From DASQFQ01 sp035633075 (lineage in GTDB: Bacteria; Actinomycetota; Thermoleophilia; Solirubrobacterales; Solirubrobacteraceae), in NCBI GenBank assembly GCA_035633075.1, contig DASQFQ010000159.1, positions 1-7,033 on the forward strand: a DNA stretch of 7,033 bases. Reading direction: 5' to 3'. Below the pieces are notes generated by a model. It worked only from the letters and a program-made list of their open reading frames with translations, was not told the origin of the DNA and ran no database searches. A program made the translations under genes and the position numbers. The first letter of the stretch is position 1. Each line of letters starts with the position of its first letter. Shown here in pieces: positions 1 through 5,320 of the stretch.

Positions 1-301
1 CCACGACGACCTGGTCGCCGTCGGGGCGGATCTCCGAGGACTCGAAGCGCAGCTCGGGGTGGCGCTCGGCGTCGAAGAACTCGGGCGACTGCAGGTGCGC
101 GGCGAGGTTCGGGTCCTTGACGACGATGGAGCCGACGTTGACGGTGCCGATCAGCCGGCCGTCCTCGAGCACGGCGTCGAACTCCTCGAAGCGACCGCGA
201 AAGGTCGCGACGACCATGTGCTTGACGGCGAAGGAGGCGCTGGAGTGGACAGAATCGAGCTTGTAGGTGCCGGTGAGCTGCTCGTTGACTGCAGTGGTCA
301 T
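1..301 (-). CDS. YceI-like family protein (partial, 3' end outside the window)
   Basis: The minus-strand frame opens with ATG at 301-299 and stays open for 100 codons to the left edge. The N-terminus contains LTGTYKLDSVHSSASFAVKH and RGRFEEFDAVLEDG, typical of the YceI lipocalin-like domain: the T-x-x-(L/I)-D-x-x-H-S-x-x-x-F-x-V-(R/K)-H pattern at residues 12-26, then the R-G-x-F strand. The later segment around HLQSPEFFDAERHPELRFES (residues 71-90) is another family hallmark. YceI proteins bind polyisoprenoid-type lipids. E. coli YceI is periplasmic, but no signal peptide is visible here, so this copy is probably cytoplasmic; its true ligand is unknown. A purine-rich AGGGGG lies 11 nt before the start. 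It is divergent from the TetR gene and shares an operator-bearing promoter region with it, so that regulator probably represses it. Family assignment is firm; role is not. Confidence 0.92.
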   Translation of the reverse strand, partial: MTTAVNEQLTGTYKLDSVHSSASFAVKHMVVATFRGRFEEFDAVLEDGRLIGTVNVGSIVVKDPNLAAHLQSPEFFDAERHPELRFESSEIRPDGDQVVV

Positions 302-331
302 GGTCAGTGATGCCCCCTGATGACGGGATTC

Positions 332-345
332 CGGACCGAGGTCCG
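332..345. promoter_or_regulatory. Palindromic operator copy 1 (probable TetR site)
   Basis: CGGACCGAGGTCCG is a perfect 6-bp inverted repeat with a 2-nt centre. It lies between the AT-rich core and the yceI-like start, where bound protein would block that gene. The sequence matches copy 2 at 13 of 14 positions. Confidence 0.75.
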
Positions 346-370
346 CTTACGCGAAGTACGATAGCATAAC

Positions 371-384
371 CGGACCGTGGTCCG
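371..384. promoter_or_regulatory. Palindromic operator copy 2 (probable TetR site)
   Basis: CGGACCGTGGTCCG is a perfect 6-bp inverted repeat with a 2-nt centre, 39 bp centre to centre from copy 1. Its last base directly precedes the ATG at 385. If that ATG is the true start, the operator occupies the place where a ribosome binding site would sit; otherwise translation begins at the in-frame ATG at 406. Confidence 0.75.
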
Positions 385-1026
385 ATGAAGACACTGACTC
401 CCGACATGCCCTCCCCGCTCCAGGTCCCCGAGCTCGAGCTCCCGGTCATCGGCAGCGACCCGCCCGAGCGGGCAGACGCCGCGCGCAACCGCCGGCGAAT
501 CCTCGCCGCGGCGGAGCGGCTCTTCGCACGCAACGGGGTGAGCTGCACGTCCATGGACGCGATCGCCGCGGAGGCCGGCGTCGGCAAGGGCACCCTGTTC
601 CGCCGCTTCGGGGACCGCGCCACGCTCGTGCGCTCCCTGCTGACCGAGCGCGACCGCGCCTTCCAGGAGGCGTTCATCCGCGGTGCGCCACCGCTCGGCC
701 CCGGCGCCCCGCCCGCCGAACGGCTCGTGGCCTTCGGCGAGGGCATGCTCGACCACCTCGAGCGCCACGGCGACCTGCTCCTCGCCGCCGAGGGGGGCGA
801 TCCCTCCGCGCACATGCGCTCACAGGCGTGGGGCGCCTACCACCTGCACGTGCGCGTGCTCGTCTCCGAGGCGGCTCCCGACCTCGACCCGGAGCTCACC
901 GCCGACGTGCTGCTCTCCGCCCTCTCCGCCCGCATCTTCTTCCACCAGCGCTGGCGTCGGGAGATGCCGCTCGCCCGCCTCAAGTCCGGCTGGGCCCTGC
1001 TCGTGCGTCGCCTGCTGCGCCGCTAG
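385..1026 (+). CDS. TetR/AcrR-family transcriptional regulator
   Basis: The 213-residue frame carries an N-terminal TetR DNA-binding domain at about residues 34-85. It reads RRRILAAAERLFARNG, then TSMDAIAAEAGVGKGTLFRRFGDR, the classic helix-turn-helix with the G-V-(G/S)-K-G-T-(L/I)-(F/Y)-x-(R/H)-F recognition-helix pattern. The C-terminal ligand and dimer domain (about 86-213) is helical and divergent, as usual, so the ligand cannot be read off. Length fits the family. ATG 385 abuts operator 2 with no Shine-Dalgarno; ATG 406 (residue 8) also lacks one. Leaderless translation is possible, and the first 25 residues look unstructured either way. It most likely binds the two CGGACCGNGGTCCG palindromes, repressing itself and the divergent yceI-like gene. 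Its stop overlaps the stop of the convergent oxidoreductase. Confidence 0.93.
   Translation: MKTLTPDMPSPLQVPELELPVIGSDPPERADAARNRRRILAAAERLFARNGVSCTSMDAIAAEAGVGKGTLFRRFGDRATLVRSLLTERDRAFQEAFIRGAPPLGPGAPPAERLVAFGEGMLDHLERHGDLLLAAEGGDPSAHMRSQAWGAYHLHVRVLVSEAAPDLDPELTADVLLSALSARIFFHQRWRREMPLARLKSGWALLVRRLLRR
1023..1026. other. Shared CTAG: overlapping stop codons of convergent genes
   Basis: The palindrome CTAG supplies TAG on the plus strand (1024-1026) for the TetR gene and TAG on the minus strand (1025-1023) for the oxidoreductase. No intergenic room remains for a private terminator between them. Confidence 0.95.
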
Positions 1027-2390
1027 CCCTCGTAGCTCTCCAGCAGCTGAAGCCAGAGCTCGCTGCGCGTCGGGAACGAGGGCACGGCGTGGCGCAGGCG
1101 CTCGATCGGCACTTCTCCCACGATCGCGATCGTCGCCGCGTGGATGAAGTCGGCCACCTCGGCGCCCGTGAACGTCGCCCCGACGATGATCCCGCGCCCC
1201 CGGTCAACGAGGATCCGCGCCGTGCCGGGCGCGCCGCGCCCGTAGTAGGAGCCGCCGGCGTTTCCCGACGTCGAGGTCTCGACGACCCTGATCTCGAGCC
1301 CCGCCTCCTGTGCCGACGCGGTCGTGTGTCCGACGGCGGCGACCTGAGGGTCGGTGAACACGACCCTGGGCGACTGGCGCCCGTCGGCCCCATGACGGGT
1401 GGCGGTCTCCTTGCCGAGGATGTGGTCGACTGCGATGCGGGCCTGGTACTTGCCCATGTGGGTGAACAGCGCGCGGCCGTTGACGTCGCCGATCGCGTAG
1501 AGCCACGGATGTCCGGGGACCTGCATGTGCGCGTCGACATCGAGGTAGCCCTTCGGCTCCAGGCCGACCGATTCGAGACCCACGTCGCTCGTGTTCGGCG
1601 TGCGCCCGAGCGCGGCGACGAGCTGGCCGCAGTGGACCGCGGAGCCGTCGTCGAGGGTCACCACGATGCGCTCGCCGTCACGCTTCACACTCGCGGCCTT
1701 GCGGCCGGTGCGGACGTCGACGCCGAGCTGCTCCAGCGCCTCGGTCACCTGCCCGCACGCGAACTCCTCCTCGCTGGGCAGCAGGCGCCGCTCGCCCTCC
1801 ACGAGCGTGACCTGCGAGCCGAGCGACTGGTAGGCCTGCGCGAGCTCGCAGCCCACGACGCCGCCGCCCATGATGACCGTGCGCGCCGGCACCTCCTTGG
1901 TGGTGGTGGCCTCGCGGTTGGTCCACGGTTCGGCCTCCCGCAGGCCGTCGATCGGAGGCATCGAGGCGCCGGTTCCCGAGCCGAGGATCACCGCGCGGCG
2001 CGCCTCGAGCTCCTCGTCGCCCGCCGTGACGCGCTTCTCGCCGGAGATGACCCCGTGGCTGCGGAAGAGGACGATGCCGCGCTCCTGAAGCCACGGGAGC
2101 TGGCCGGAATCGTCCAGGCCGTGGATGATCTCGTCGCGGCGCTCGAGCACCGCACCGACGTCGAGGCCGCCGGTGGCCGCCTCCGCCGCGCCGGGAATCC
2201 GCCGGACCTCGCGCAGCGCCTCGGCGGGGCGCAGGAGCGCCTTGGAGGGCATGCACGCGTAGAACGAGCACTCGCCGCCCACGAGGTGCTGCTCGACCAG
2301 CGCGACCTCCAGTCCGCCGTCGGCCAGTCGCCCCGCGGCGACCTCCCCGGCGGGCCCGCCGCCGATCACCACGACGTCGAAGCTGCGCAT
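1023..2390 (-). CDS. FAD/NAD(P)-dependent pyridine nucleotide-disulfide oxidoreductase (atypical class I)
   Basis: The product has 455 residues starting at ATG 2390; GGGAG lies just upstream and the start falls exactly before the FAD-binding strand. The frame stays open farther upstream, but that part runs into ssrA and is not coding. Domains in order: FAD Rossmann motif FDVVVIGGGPAGE (residues 4-16); redox-active GGECSFYACMPSK with Cys41 and Cys46 in CX4C spacing; NAD(P)-binding GGGVVGCELA (175-184) with Glu198 ending strand 2, hinting at NADH; second FAD motif YAIGDVNGR (298-306); C-terminal dimerisation domain from about 343 (VVFTDPQVAAVGHT). Relatives are dihydrolipoyl dehydrogenase, glutathione reductase and mercuric reductase. 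The usual C-terminal H-P-T-x-x-E acid-base motif is replaced by HAVPSFPT (434-441), so the catalytic His and Glu appear absent and the substrate is unlikely to be lipoamide. It is a cytosolic homodimer by family analogy. It is transcribed divergently from ssrA. Confidence 0.93.
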   Translation of the reverse strand: MRSFDVVVIGGGPAGEVAAGRLADGGLEVALVEQHLVGGECSFYACMPSKALLRPAEALREVRRIPGAAEAATGGLDVGAVLERRDEIIHGLDDSGQLPWLQERGIVLFRSHGVISGEKRVTAGDEELEARRAVILGSGTGASMPPIDGLREAEPWTNREATTTKEVPARTVIMGGGVVGCELAQAYQSLGSQVTLVEGERRLLPSEEEFACGQVTEALEQLGVDVRTGRKAASVKRDGERIVVTLDDGSAVHCGQLVAALGRTPNTSDVGLESVGLEPKGYLDVDAHMQVPGHPWLYAIGDVNGRALFTHMGKYQARIAVDHILGKETATRHGADGRQSPRVVFTDPQVAAVGHTTASAQEAGLEIRVVETSTSGNAGGSYYGRGAPGTARILVDRGRGIIVGATFTGAEVADFIHAATIAIVGEVPIERLRHAVPSFPTRSELWLQLLESYEG

Positions 2391-2441
2391 GGATCTCCCA
2401 TCGCTGGTCGTTGCAACTACACTGGACGGTACATAGCCCCT
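2391..2441. promoter_or_regulatory. ssrA: Divergent promoter region of ssrA and the oxidoreductase gene
   Basis: Only 51 bp separate the oxidoreductase start and the mature tmRNA 5' end. For ssrA the best -10 is TACATA at 2430-2435, seven bases before 2442; no good -35 sits at 16-18 bp spacing (TTGCAA at 2411-2416 is only 13 bp away). GTTGCAAC (2410-2417) is a perfect 8-bp palindrome in the middle. tmRNA is normally trimmed by RNase P, so the true transcription start may be farther upstream. The SD of the oxidoreductase is GGGAG, the complement of about 2396-2400. Confidence 0.4.
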
Positions 2442-2489
2442 GGGGACGACAGGCTTCGACGTGGTCGGTTCGTGGGGGCGGTTGCGAGT

Positions 2490-2521
2490 CGAGGTGCCGG
2501 AGGCCTCGTAAAACCCCGGCA
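2490..2521 (+). other. ssrA: tmRNA pseudoknot PK1
   Basis: Two interleaved stems are visible: CGAGG (2490-2494) with CCTCG (2504-2508), and TGCCGG (2495-2500) with CCGGCA (2516-2521). The segment GGCCTCGTAAAA matches the E. coli PK1 region as I know it. PK1 sits 11 nt before the resume codon, as expected. Confidence 0.9.
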
Positions 2522-2532
2522 AAAAAACAAGT

Positions 2533-2565
2533 GCGAAGTCTCACGACTTCTCGCTCGCCGCTTAG
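2533..2565 (+). other. ssrA: tmRNA tag-peptide reading frame, AKSHDFSLAA
   Basis: GCG at 2533-2535 is the probable resume codon. The frame then reads AKSHDFSLAA and ends at TAG (2563-2565). The C-terminal LAA is the conserved ClpXP recognition end; the residue before it is Ser rather than the common Ala. The spacing from PK1 and an A at position -4 before the codon parallel the E. coli arrangement. The frame is open farther 5' (GGC AAA AAA ACA AGT), so the start rests on that alignment rather than on an upstream stop. Confidence 0.88.
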
Positions 2566-2584
2566 CCGAAACTAAGCCGTGAGC
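2553..2584 (+). other. ssrA: tmRNA helix H5 containing the tag stop codon
   Basis: GCTCGCCGCTTAG (2553-2565) pairs with CTAAGCCGTGAGC (2572-2584) around the loop CCGAAA, with one C-C mismatch and one G-U pair. The tag stop codon is in the stem, the usual tmRNA arrangement. Confidence 0.85.
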
Positions 2585-2733
2585 CTTGGCCCCCGAAGCC
2601 TGCGACGGGATACGGCCGAGTCAGAAGCAGGCTCAACCTCCGCGAGGCCTGCCCGCGCCGACCGGAGGGACAGACAAGCGGGCTGGCGACTCCACAACCC
2701 CGCCGGCGCGGCGAGTGGAGGGCGAGAAAAAGA

Positions 2734-2767
2734 GCGCCGGCTACGCTCGTAGACGCCGCCTTTCATG
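2734..2767 (+). repeat. Partial, diverged copy of the 36-bp repeat inside the tmRNA gene
   Basis: GCGCCG starts at 2734 and AGACGCCGCCTTTCATG occupies 2751-2767. The same ordered blocks occur in the 36-bp repeat at 3110 (GCGCCG, then AGACGCCTCCTTTCA, with TG following). The middle is shorter by about 4 bases. The second block matches at 16 of 17 positions when the following TG is included. Confidence 0.5.
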
Positions 2768-2841
2768 CGATTGCGGACGTGGGTTCAATTCCCACCGTCT
2801 CCACTGGTTCGCCCGGGACCCGACAATCCGGGACATGCCTG

Positions 2842-2872
2842 CACGATTCGGCCATTTTGCGGCTGGATCGTG
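2842..2872 (+). terminator. Hairpin downstream of ssrA, possible terminator
   Basis: CACGATTCGGCC pairs with GGCTGGATCGTG over 12 bp, including two G-U pairs in RNA, around the loop ATTTTGC. It begins 39 bases after the mature tmRNA end, a fitting place for an ssrA terminator or a 3'-processing stem. No T tract follows, so it is not a textbook intrinsic terminator. Confidence 0.45.
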
Positions 2873-3067
2873 TGCTACGAGCACGACACCGCTTGCAGGG
2901 AGTTTCCGGCGAACGCCGCCGATCGAGTTGCAGGCGAGTCGCAGATCGACGCTTCCGGCCAGTCGCGGGCCAGTGGCAGCGCGGTTGGTGCGCGGGATCA
3001 GGACACTCGCTTCCGTTGACGTTTGCCAAAGCGCGAGCTCGCGCGGCCGGGACGCTCGTGTGTCGTC

Positions 3068-3097
3068 GAGGCTGTCGCGGCTTTCCGCGACAGCCTC
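3068..3097. terminator. Perfect 13-bp hairpin, possible bidirectional terminator
   Basis: GAGGCTGTCGCGG and CCGCGACAGCCTC form a perfect stem with a CTTT loop. It lies 140 bp past the stop of the minus-strand short-chain dehydrogenase gene and 265 bp past ssrA, so it could end transcripts from either side. It lacks a T tract in both directions. Confidence 0.45.
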
Positions 3098-3109
3098 CGT
3101 CCCTTGCGG

Positions 3110-3145
3110 GCGCCGTCGGCGCCTCCGCGCAGACGCCTCCTTTCA
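3110..3145 (+). repeat. 36-bp repeat, copy A (left bracket of the sigma operon)
   Basis: All 36 bases, from GCGCCGTCGGCGC through CTCCTTTCA, recur exactly in inverted orientation at 5891-5926. The first 13 bases are themselves palindromic (GCGCCG-T-CGGCGC). Identity stops sharply at both edges, apart from a GGG one base beyond. Confidence 0.9.
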
Positions 3146-3236
3146 TGGGCGAGCAGCACTCTGATCGGTCGACCTCAGCGGGCGCAGGCGTCTCCGGTCA
3201 CGCGGAAGCGGAACAGTGCGCGTTCAGCGGATCCCG

Positions 3237-4001
3237 CTAGTCGACGAGCGCGCCGCAGCTGACGTTGACAATCGCCGCCGTCATGCTGCGCGCCCAGTCG
3301 GAGGCGGCGAAGACGGCGGCGTTGCCCACGTCCTCGAGCGTCGCGGCCCGCCCCAGCAGAGTTTGGCGCTCGATCATCTCGACGATCTCCTTGCGGCCGT
3401 CGAAGCCCTCGGGGAGCGACTCGGGAACCCCTCCGCTCGCGAGCGTGACCACCCGGATTCCGTGCGGCCCCAGCTCGACGGCGAGCTGCCGCCGGATCGT
3501 CTCGATCGCGTCGAACGCCACCTGGGTGCCTCCCAGGTAGTAGTCGCGCATCGGCTCGCTGCGGTCGCCGGGGCCGCCGAAGGCGAGGATCACCCCCGAG
3601 CCCCTGGGGATCATGTGGCGCGCGGCCGCTCTCGCGGTCAGGAATGTCGTCCGCGCGGCCGTCTCCAACGGCGCCAGGAAGTCGTCGACCGCCATCTCGG
3701 CAAGCGGGGTTCCGTGGGTGTGCGGGTGCGTGATCAGGTTGAAGGAAATGTCGATCCCGCCGGCCTCCGCCGCGACCGCGTCGGCATGCCGGTCGACCGC
3801 CTGCTCGTCGAGCGCGTCGACCTCCGCGGTCTCGGCCGCTCCTCCCGTTGCGCGGATCGCCTCCGCGACCTCCTCGAGCGTCGTGGAGGTGCGGCCCGCG
3901 AGGAACACCCTCGACCCCTCGCGAGCGAAGGCCCGGGCCACTGCCCCGCCGATCGATCCGCAGCCTCCATAGATGACGGCGCTCTTGTTGTCGAGCAACA
4001 T
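3237..4001 (-). CDS. Atypical short-chain dehydrogenase/reductase (SDR) family protein
   Basis: The 254-residue product starts at ATG 4001, with a strong AAGGAGG six bases upstream. It has the SDR Rossmann fold: VIYGGCGSIGGAVARAFAREG (residues 9-29) is the nucleotide-binding turn, LAGRT (34-38) with Arg37 suggests NADPH, and LAVELGPHGIRVVTL (173-187) is the conserved helix and strand after the active site. SDRs use NAD(P)H on alcohols, ketones or enoyl groups. The canonical Y-x-x-x-K pair is missing: the stretch before LAVEL reads YYLGGTQVAFDAIETIRRQ (154-172), with no lysine, and the NAG motif is replaced by FNLITH (87-92). I recall other actinobacterial SDRs with a similar GGxxVAFxAIE segment, so this may be a subfamily trait. 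It is the last gene of a three-gene operon, 17 bp after the sigma stop. Substrate unknown. Confidence 0.88.
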   Translation of the reverse strand: MLLDNKSAVIYGGCGSIGGAVARAFAREGSRVFLAGRTSTTLEEVAEAIRATGGAAETAEVDALDEQAVDRHADAVAAEAGGIDISFNLITHPHTHGTPLAEMAVDDFLAPLETAARTTFLTARAAARHMIPRGSGVILAFGGPGDRSEPMRDYYLGGTQVAFDAIETIRRQLAVELGPHGIRVVTLASGGVPESLPEGFDGRKEIVEMIERQTLLGRAATLEDVGNAAVFAASDWARSMTAAIVNVSCGALVD

Positions 4002-4018
4002 CGAATGCCTCCTTCTGT

Positions 4019-5293
4019 TCAGCCGCCGTTCCGGGGCGAGCAGGCCGCCATCCGCTCGAGCAGCACTGCGCGCTCGCGGGCGTTCTGGGTGAGCGAGGCG
4101 GCGCGGTCGAACTCCGCCCGCGCCTCGTCGTCGCGGCCGAGCTTCGCGAGCAGGTCTCCGCGCACCGTCGGCAGCAGGTGGTACCCGCGCAGGGCGGGCT
4201 CGGACGTGAGGGCGTCAACCAGCTCGAGCCCCGCCTCGGGGCCGAACGCCATCCCGACGGCGACCGCGCGGTTGAGCTCGACGACCGGCGAGGGCAGGAG
4301 CTGGGCGAGCCCGTCGTAGAGGGCGACGATCCGCTCCCAGTCCGTGTCCTCGGCGACCCGGGCGCGCGCGTGGCAGGCCGCGATGGCCGCCTGGAGCGTG
4401 TACGGGCCGAGGGCGCCGCCGGTGCTCTGCGCGCGCTCGAGCGCGGCGAGGCCGCGGCCGACGAGCAGCCAGTCCCAGCGCGACCGGTCTTGCTCGAGCA
4501 GAAGGACCGCTTCTCCCGAGGGGCCGACTCGCGCGCGTGTGCGCGATGCGTGCAGCTCCATCAGGGCGACGAGGCCGTGTACCTCCGACTCTGACGGGAG
4601 CAGTTCGGCGAGGATGCGGCCGAGCCGCAGCGCCTCCTCGATCAGCTCGGGCCGGATCCAGTCATCGCCGGCGGTCGCCGCGTAGCCCTCGTTGAAGATG
4701 AGGTAGATCACCTCGAGCACGGAGGCGAGGCGGTCGGCGAGCTCGTCGCGCTCGGGGACCTCGAAGGGCACCTGCGCCTCCGCGAGCGTGCGCTTCGCGC
4801 GCACGATCCGCTGCGCGACCGTCGCCTCCGAGACCAGGTACGCGCGCGCGATCTCCCCGGTCGTCAGGCCGGCGAGCAGGCGCAGCGTGAGCGCGACGCG
4901 GGCGTCGGTCGAGAGCACCGGATGGCAGGTCGTGAAGATCAGGCGCAGGAGATCGTCGTCGAACGGATCGTCGATCTCCGCCTCGAGATCCGGGCTCTCG
5001 ACCTCGCCGCGGATCTCGATCTCCAAACCGAGCTCCCGCGTCTTTCGCTCGTGCACCTCGGCTCGGCGCAGGCGGTCGATCGCCCGGTGCTTGGCCGTGC
5101 CCATGAGCCAGGCGCCCGGGTTGTCCGGTACGCCTGACTCTGGCCACTGCTCCAGCGCGGCAACGAGCGCCTCCTGCGCCAGGTCCTCGGCGACGCCGAC
5201 GTCGCGCACGATCCGGGCCAGGCCGGCGATCAGCCGCGGCGACTCGATTCGCCAAACGGCGTCGATCGTGCGGTTGACGTCGCCTGCCGGCAC
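4019..5293 (-). CDS. ECF42-type RNA polymerase sigma factor with long C-terminal extension
   Basis: The 424-residue product contains a sigma-70 region 2 at about residues 12-80, with WRIESPRLIAGLARIVRDVGVAEDLAQEALVAALEQWP and region 2.4-like NPGAWLMGTAKHRAIDRLRR. Region 4 is at 115-172, with helix-turn-helix TTGEIARAYLVSEATVAQRIVRAKRTL. The long C-terminal part (about 180-424) has YLIFNEGYAA (197-206) and helical repeats of TPR character (near 378-405). This layout, next to a DGPF-domain gene, defines group ECF42, which has no classical anti-sigma factor; the extension is thought to be needed for activity. The start is GTG 5293, the only start codon after the in-frame stop at 5323-5321. No Shine-Dalgarno is visible, so translation probably depends on coupling to the upstream gene. 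The family call is firm; the stimulus is unknown. Confidence 0.93.
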   Translation of the reverse strand: MPAGDVNRTIDAVWRIESPRLIAGLARIVRDVGVAEDLAQEALVAALEQWPESGVPDNPGAWLMGTAKHRAIDRLRRAEVHERKTRELGLEIEIRGEVESPDLEAEIDDPFDDDLLRLIFTTCHPVLSTDARVALTLRLLAGLTTGEIARAYLVSEATVAQRIVRAKRTLAEAQVPFEVPERDELADRLASVLEVIYLIFNEGYAATAGDDWIRPELIEEALRLGRILAELLPSESEVHGLVALMELHASRTRARVGPSGEAVLLLEQDRSRWDWLLVGRGLAALERAQSTGGALGPYTLQAAIAACHARARVAEDTDWERIVALYDGLAQLLPSPVVELNRAVAVGMAFGPEAGLELVDALTSEPALRGYHLLPTVRGDLLAKLGRDDEARAEFDRAASLTQNARERAVLLERMAACSPRNGG

Positions 5294-5320
5294 GCTGGAT
5301 CGTCGGCGCCGCGCCGCCGG

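Larger units (their letters stand above)
302..384. promoter_or_regulatory. Divergent promoter region between yceI-like and tetR-type genes
   Basis: This 83-bp interval has an AT-rich core, about 346-370, flanked by two identical-type palindromes. Candidate -10 hexamers are TACGAT (357-362) for the rightward gene and TATCGT (complement of 358-363) for the leftward gene. Their predicted start points fall near or inside the flanking palindromes. Neither direction has a convincing -35 box. The symmetry suggests one regulator shutting off both promoters. The promoter positions are inferred; the palindromes are directly visible. Confidence 0.6.
2442..2803 (+). ncRNA. ssrA: tmRNA (transfer-messenger RNA)
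   Basis: tmRNA rescues stalled ribosomes: charged with alanine, it enters the empty A site with SmpB, swaps in its own reading frame and tags the unfinished protein for proteolysis. The ends form the tRNA-like domain. GGGGACG (2442-2448) pairs with CGTCTCC (2796-2802), giving a 7-bp acceptor stem with the G3-U wobble that marks alanine tRNAs; the discriminator is A2803. The T arm is GTGGG-TTCAATT-CCCAC (2779-2795). CAGGCTTCGACG (2449-2460) matches the conserved 5' region. The CCA end is not encoded (CTG follows). PK1 is 2490-2521, the tag frame is 2533-2565, and H5 is 2553-2584. The remaining pseudoknots must lie in about 2590-2770, which I did not fold fully. At 362 nt plus CCA the length is normal for a one-piece tmRNA. 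Confidence 0.97.
2804..3236. other. 433-bp intergenic stretch without a credible gene
   Basis: Open frames here are short, arginine/alanine-rich and resemble no family I know. The interval contains a 12-bp-stem hairpin (2842-2872), a small hairpin GTGCT-ACG-AGCAC (2872-2884), the 14-bp palindrome GCGCGAGCTCGCGC (3031-3044), a 13-bp perfect hairpin (3068-3097) and repeat copy A (3110-3145). No second copy of the ssrA 3' end, as an integrated element would leave, was seen here. Confidence 0.7.

Noticed and set aside
2518..2565. A longer tmRNA tag starting at GGC (GKKTSAKSHDFSLAA)
   Set aside because: GGC is part of the 3' strand of pseudoknot PK1, so translation cannot resume there; the spacing from PK1 points to GCG at 2533.
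828..2582. A very long plus-strand frame of 584 codons
   Set aside because: It lies opposite the oxidoreductase gene, overlaps the TetR gene and ends inside ssrA. It reflects high GC; the minus strand has the recognised motifs.
2763..3146. A 127-codon minus-strand frame ending in VETVGIEPTSAIA
   Set aside because: The tail is the antisense translation of the tmRNA tRNA-like 3' end, a known false-protein signature; the rest is arginine-rich with no family likeness.
2769..3236. An integrated element using the ssrA 3' end as attachment site
   Set aside because: I found no second copy of the tmRNA 3' terminal sequence and no integrase gene in the window; one could lie beyond the right edge.
3216..4319. 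A 367-codon plus-strand frame
   Set aside because: It is antisense to the SDR and the end of the sigma gene, which carry clear domain motifs and ribosome binding sites.
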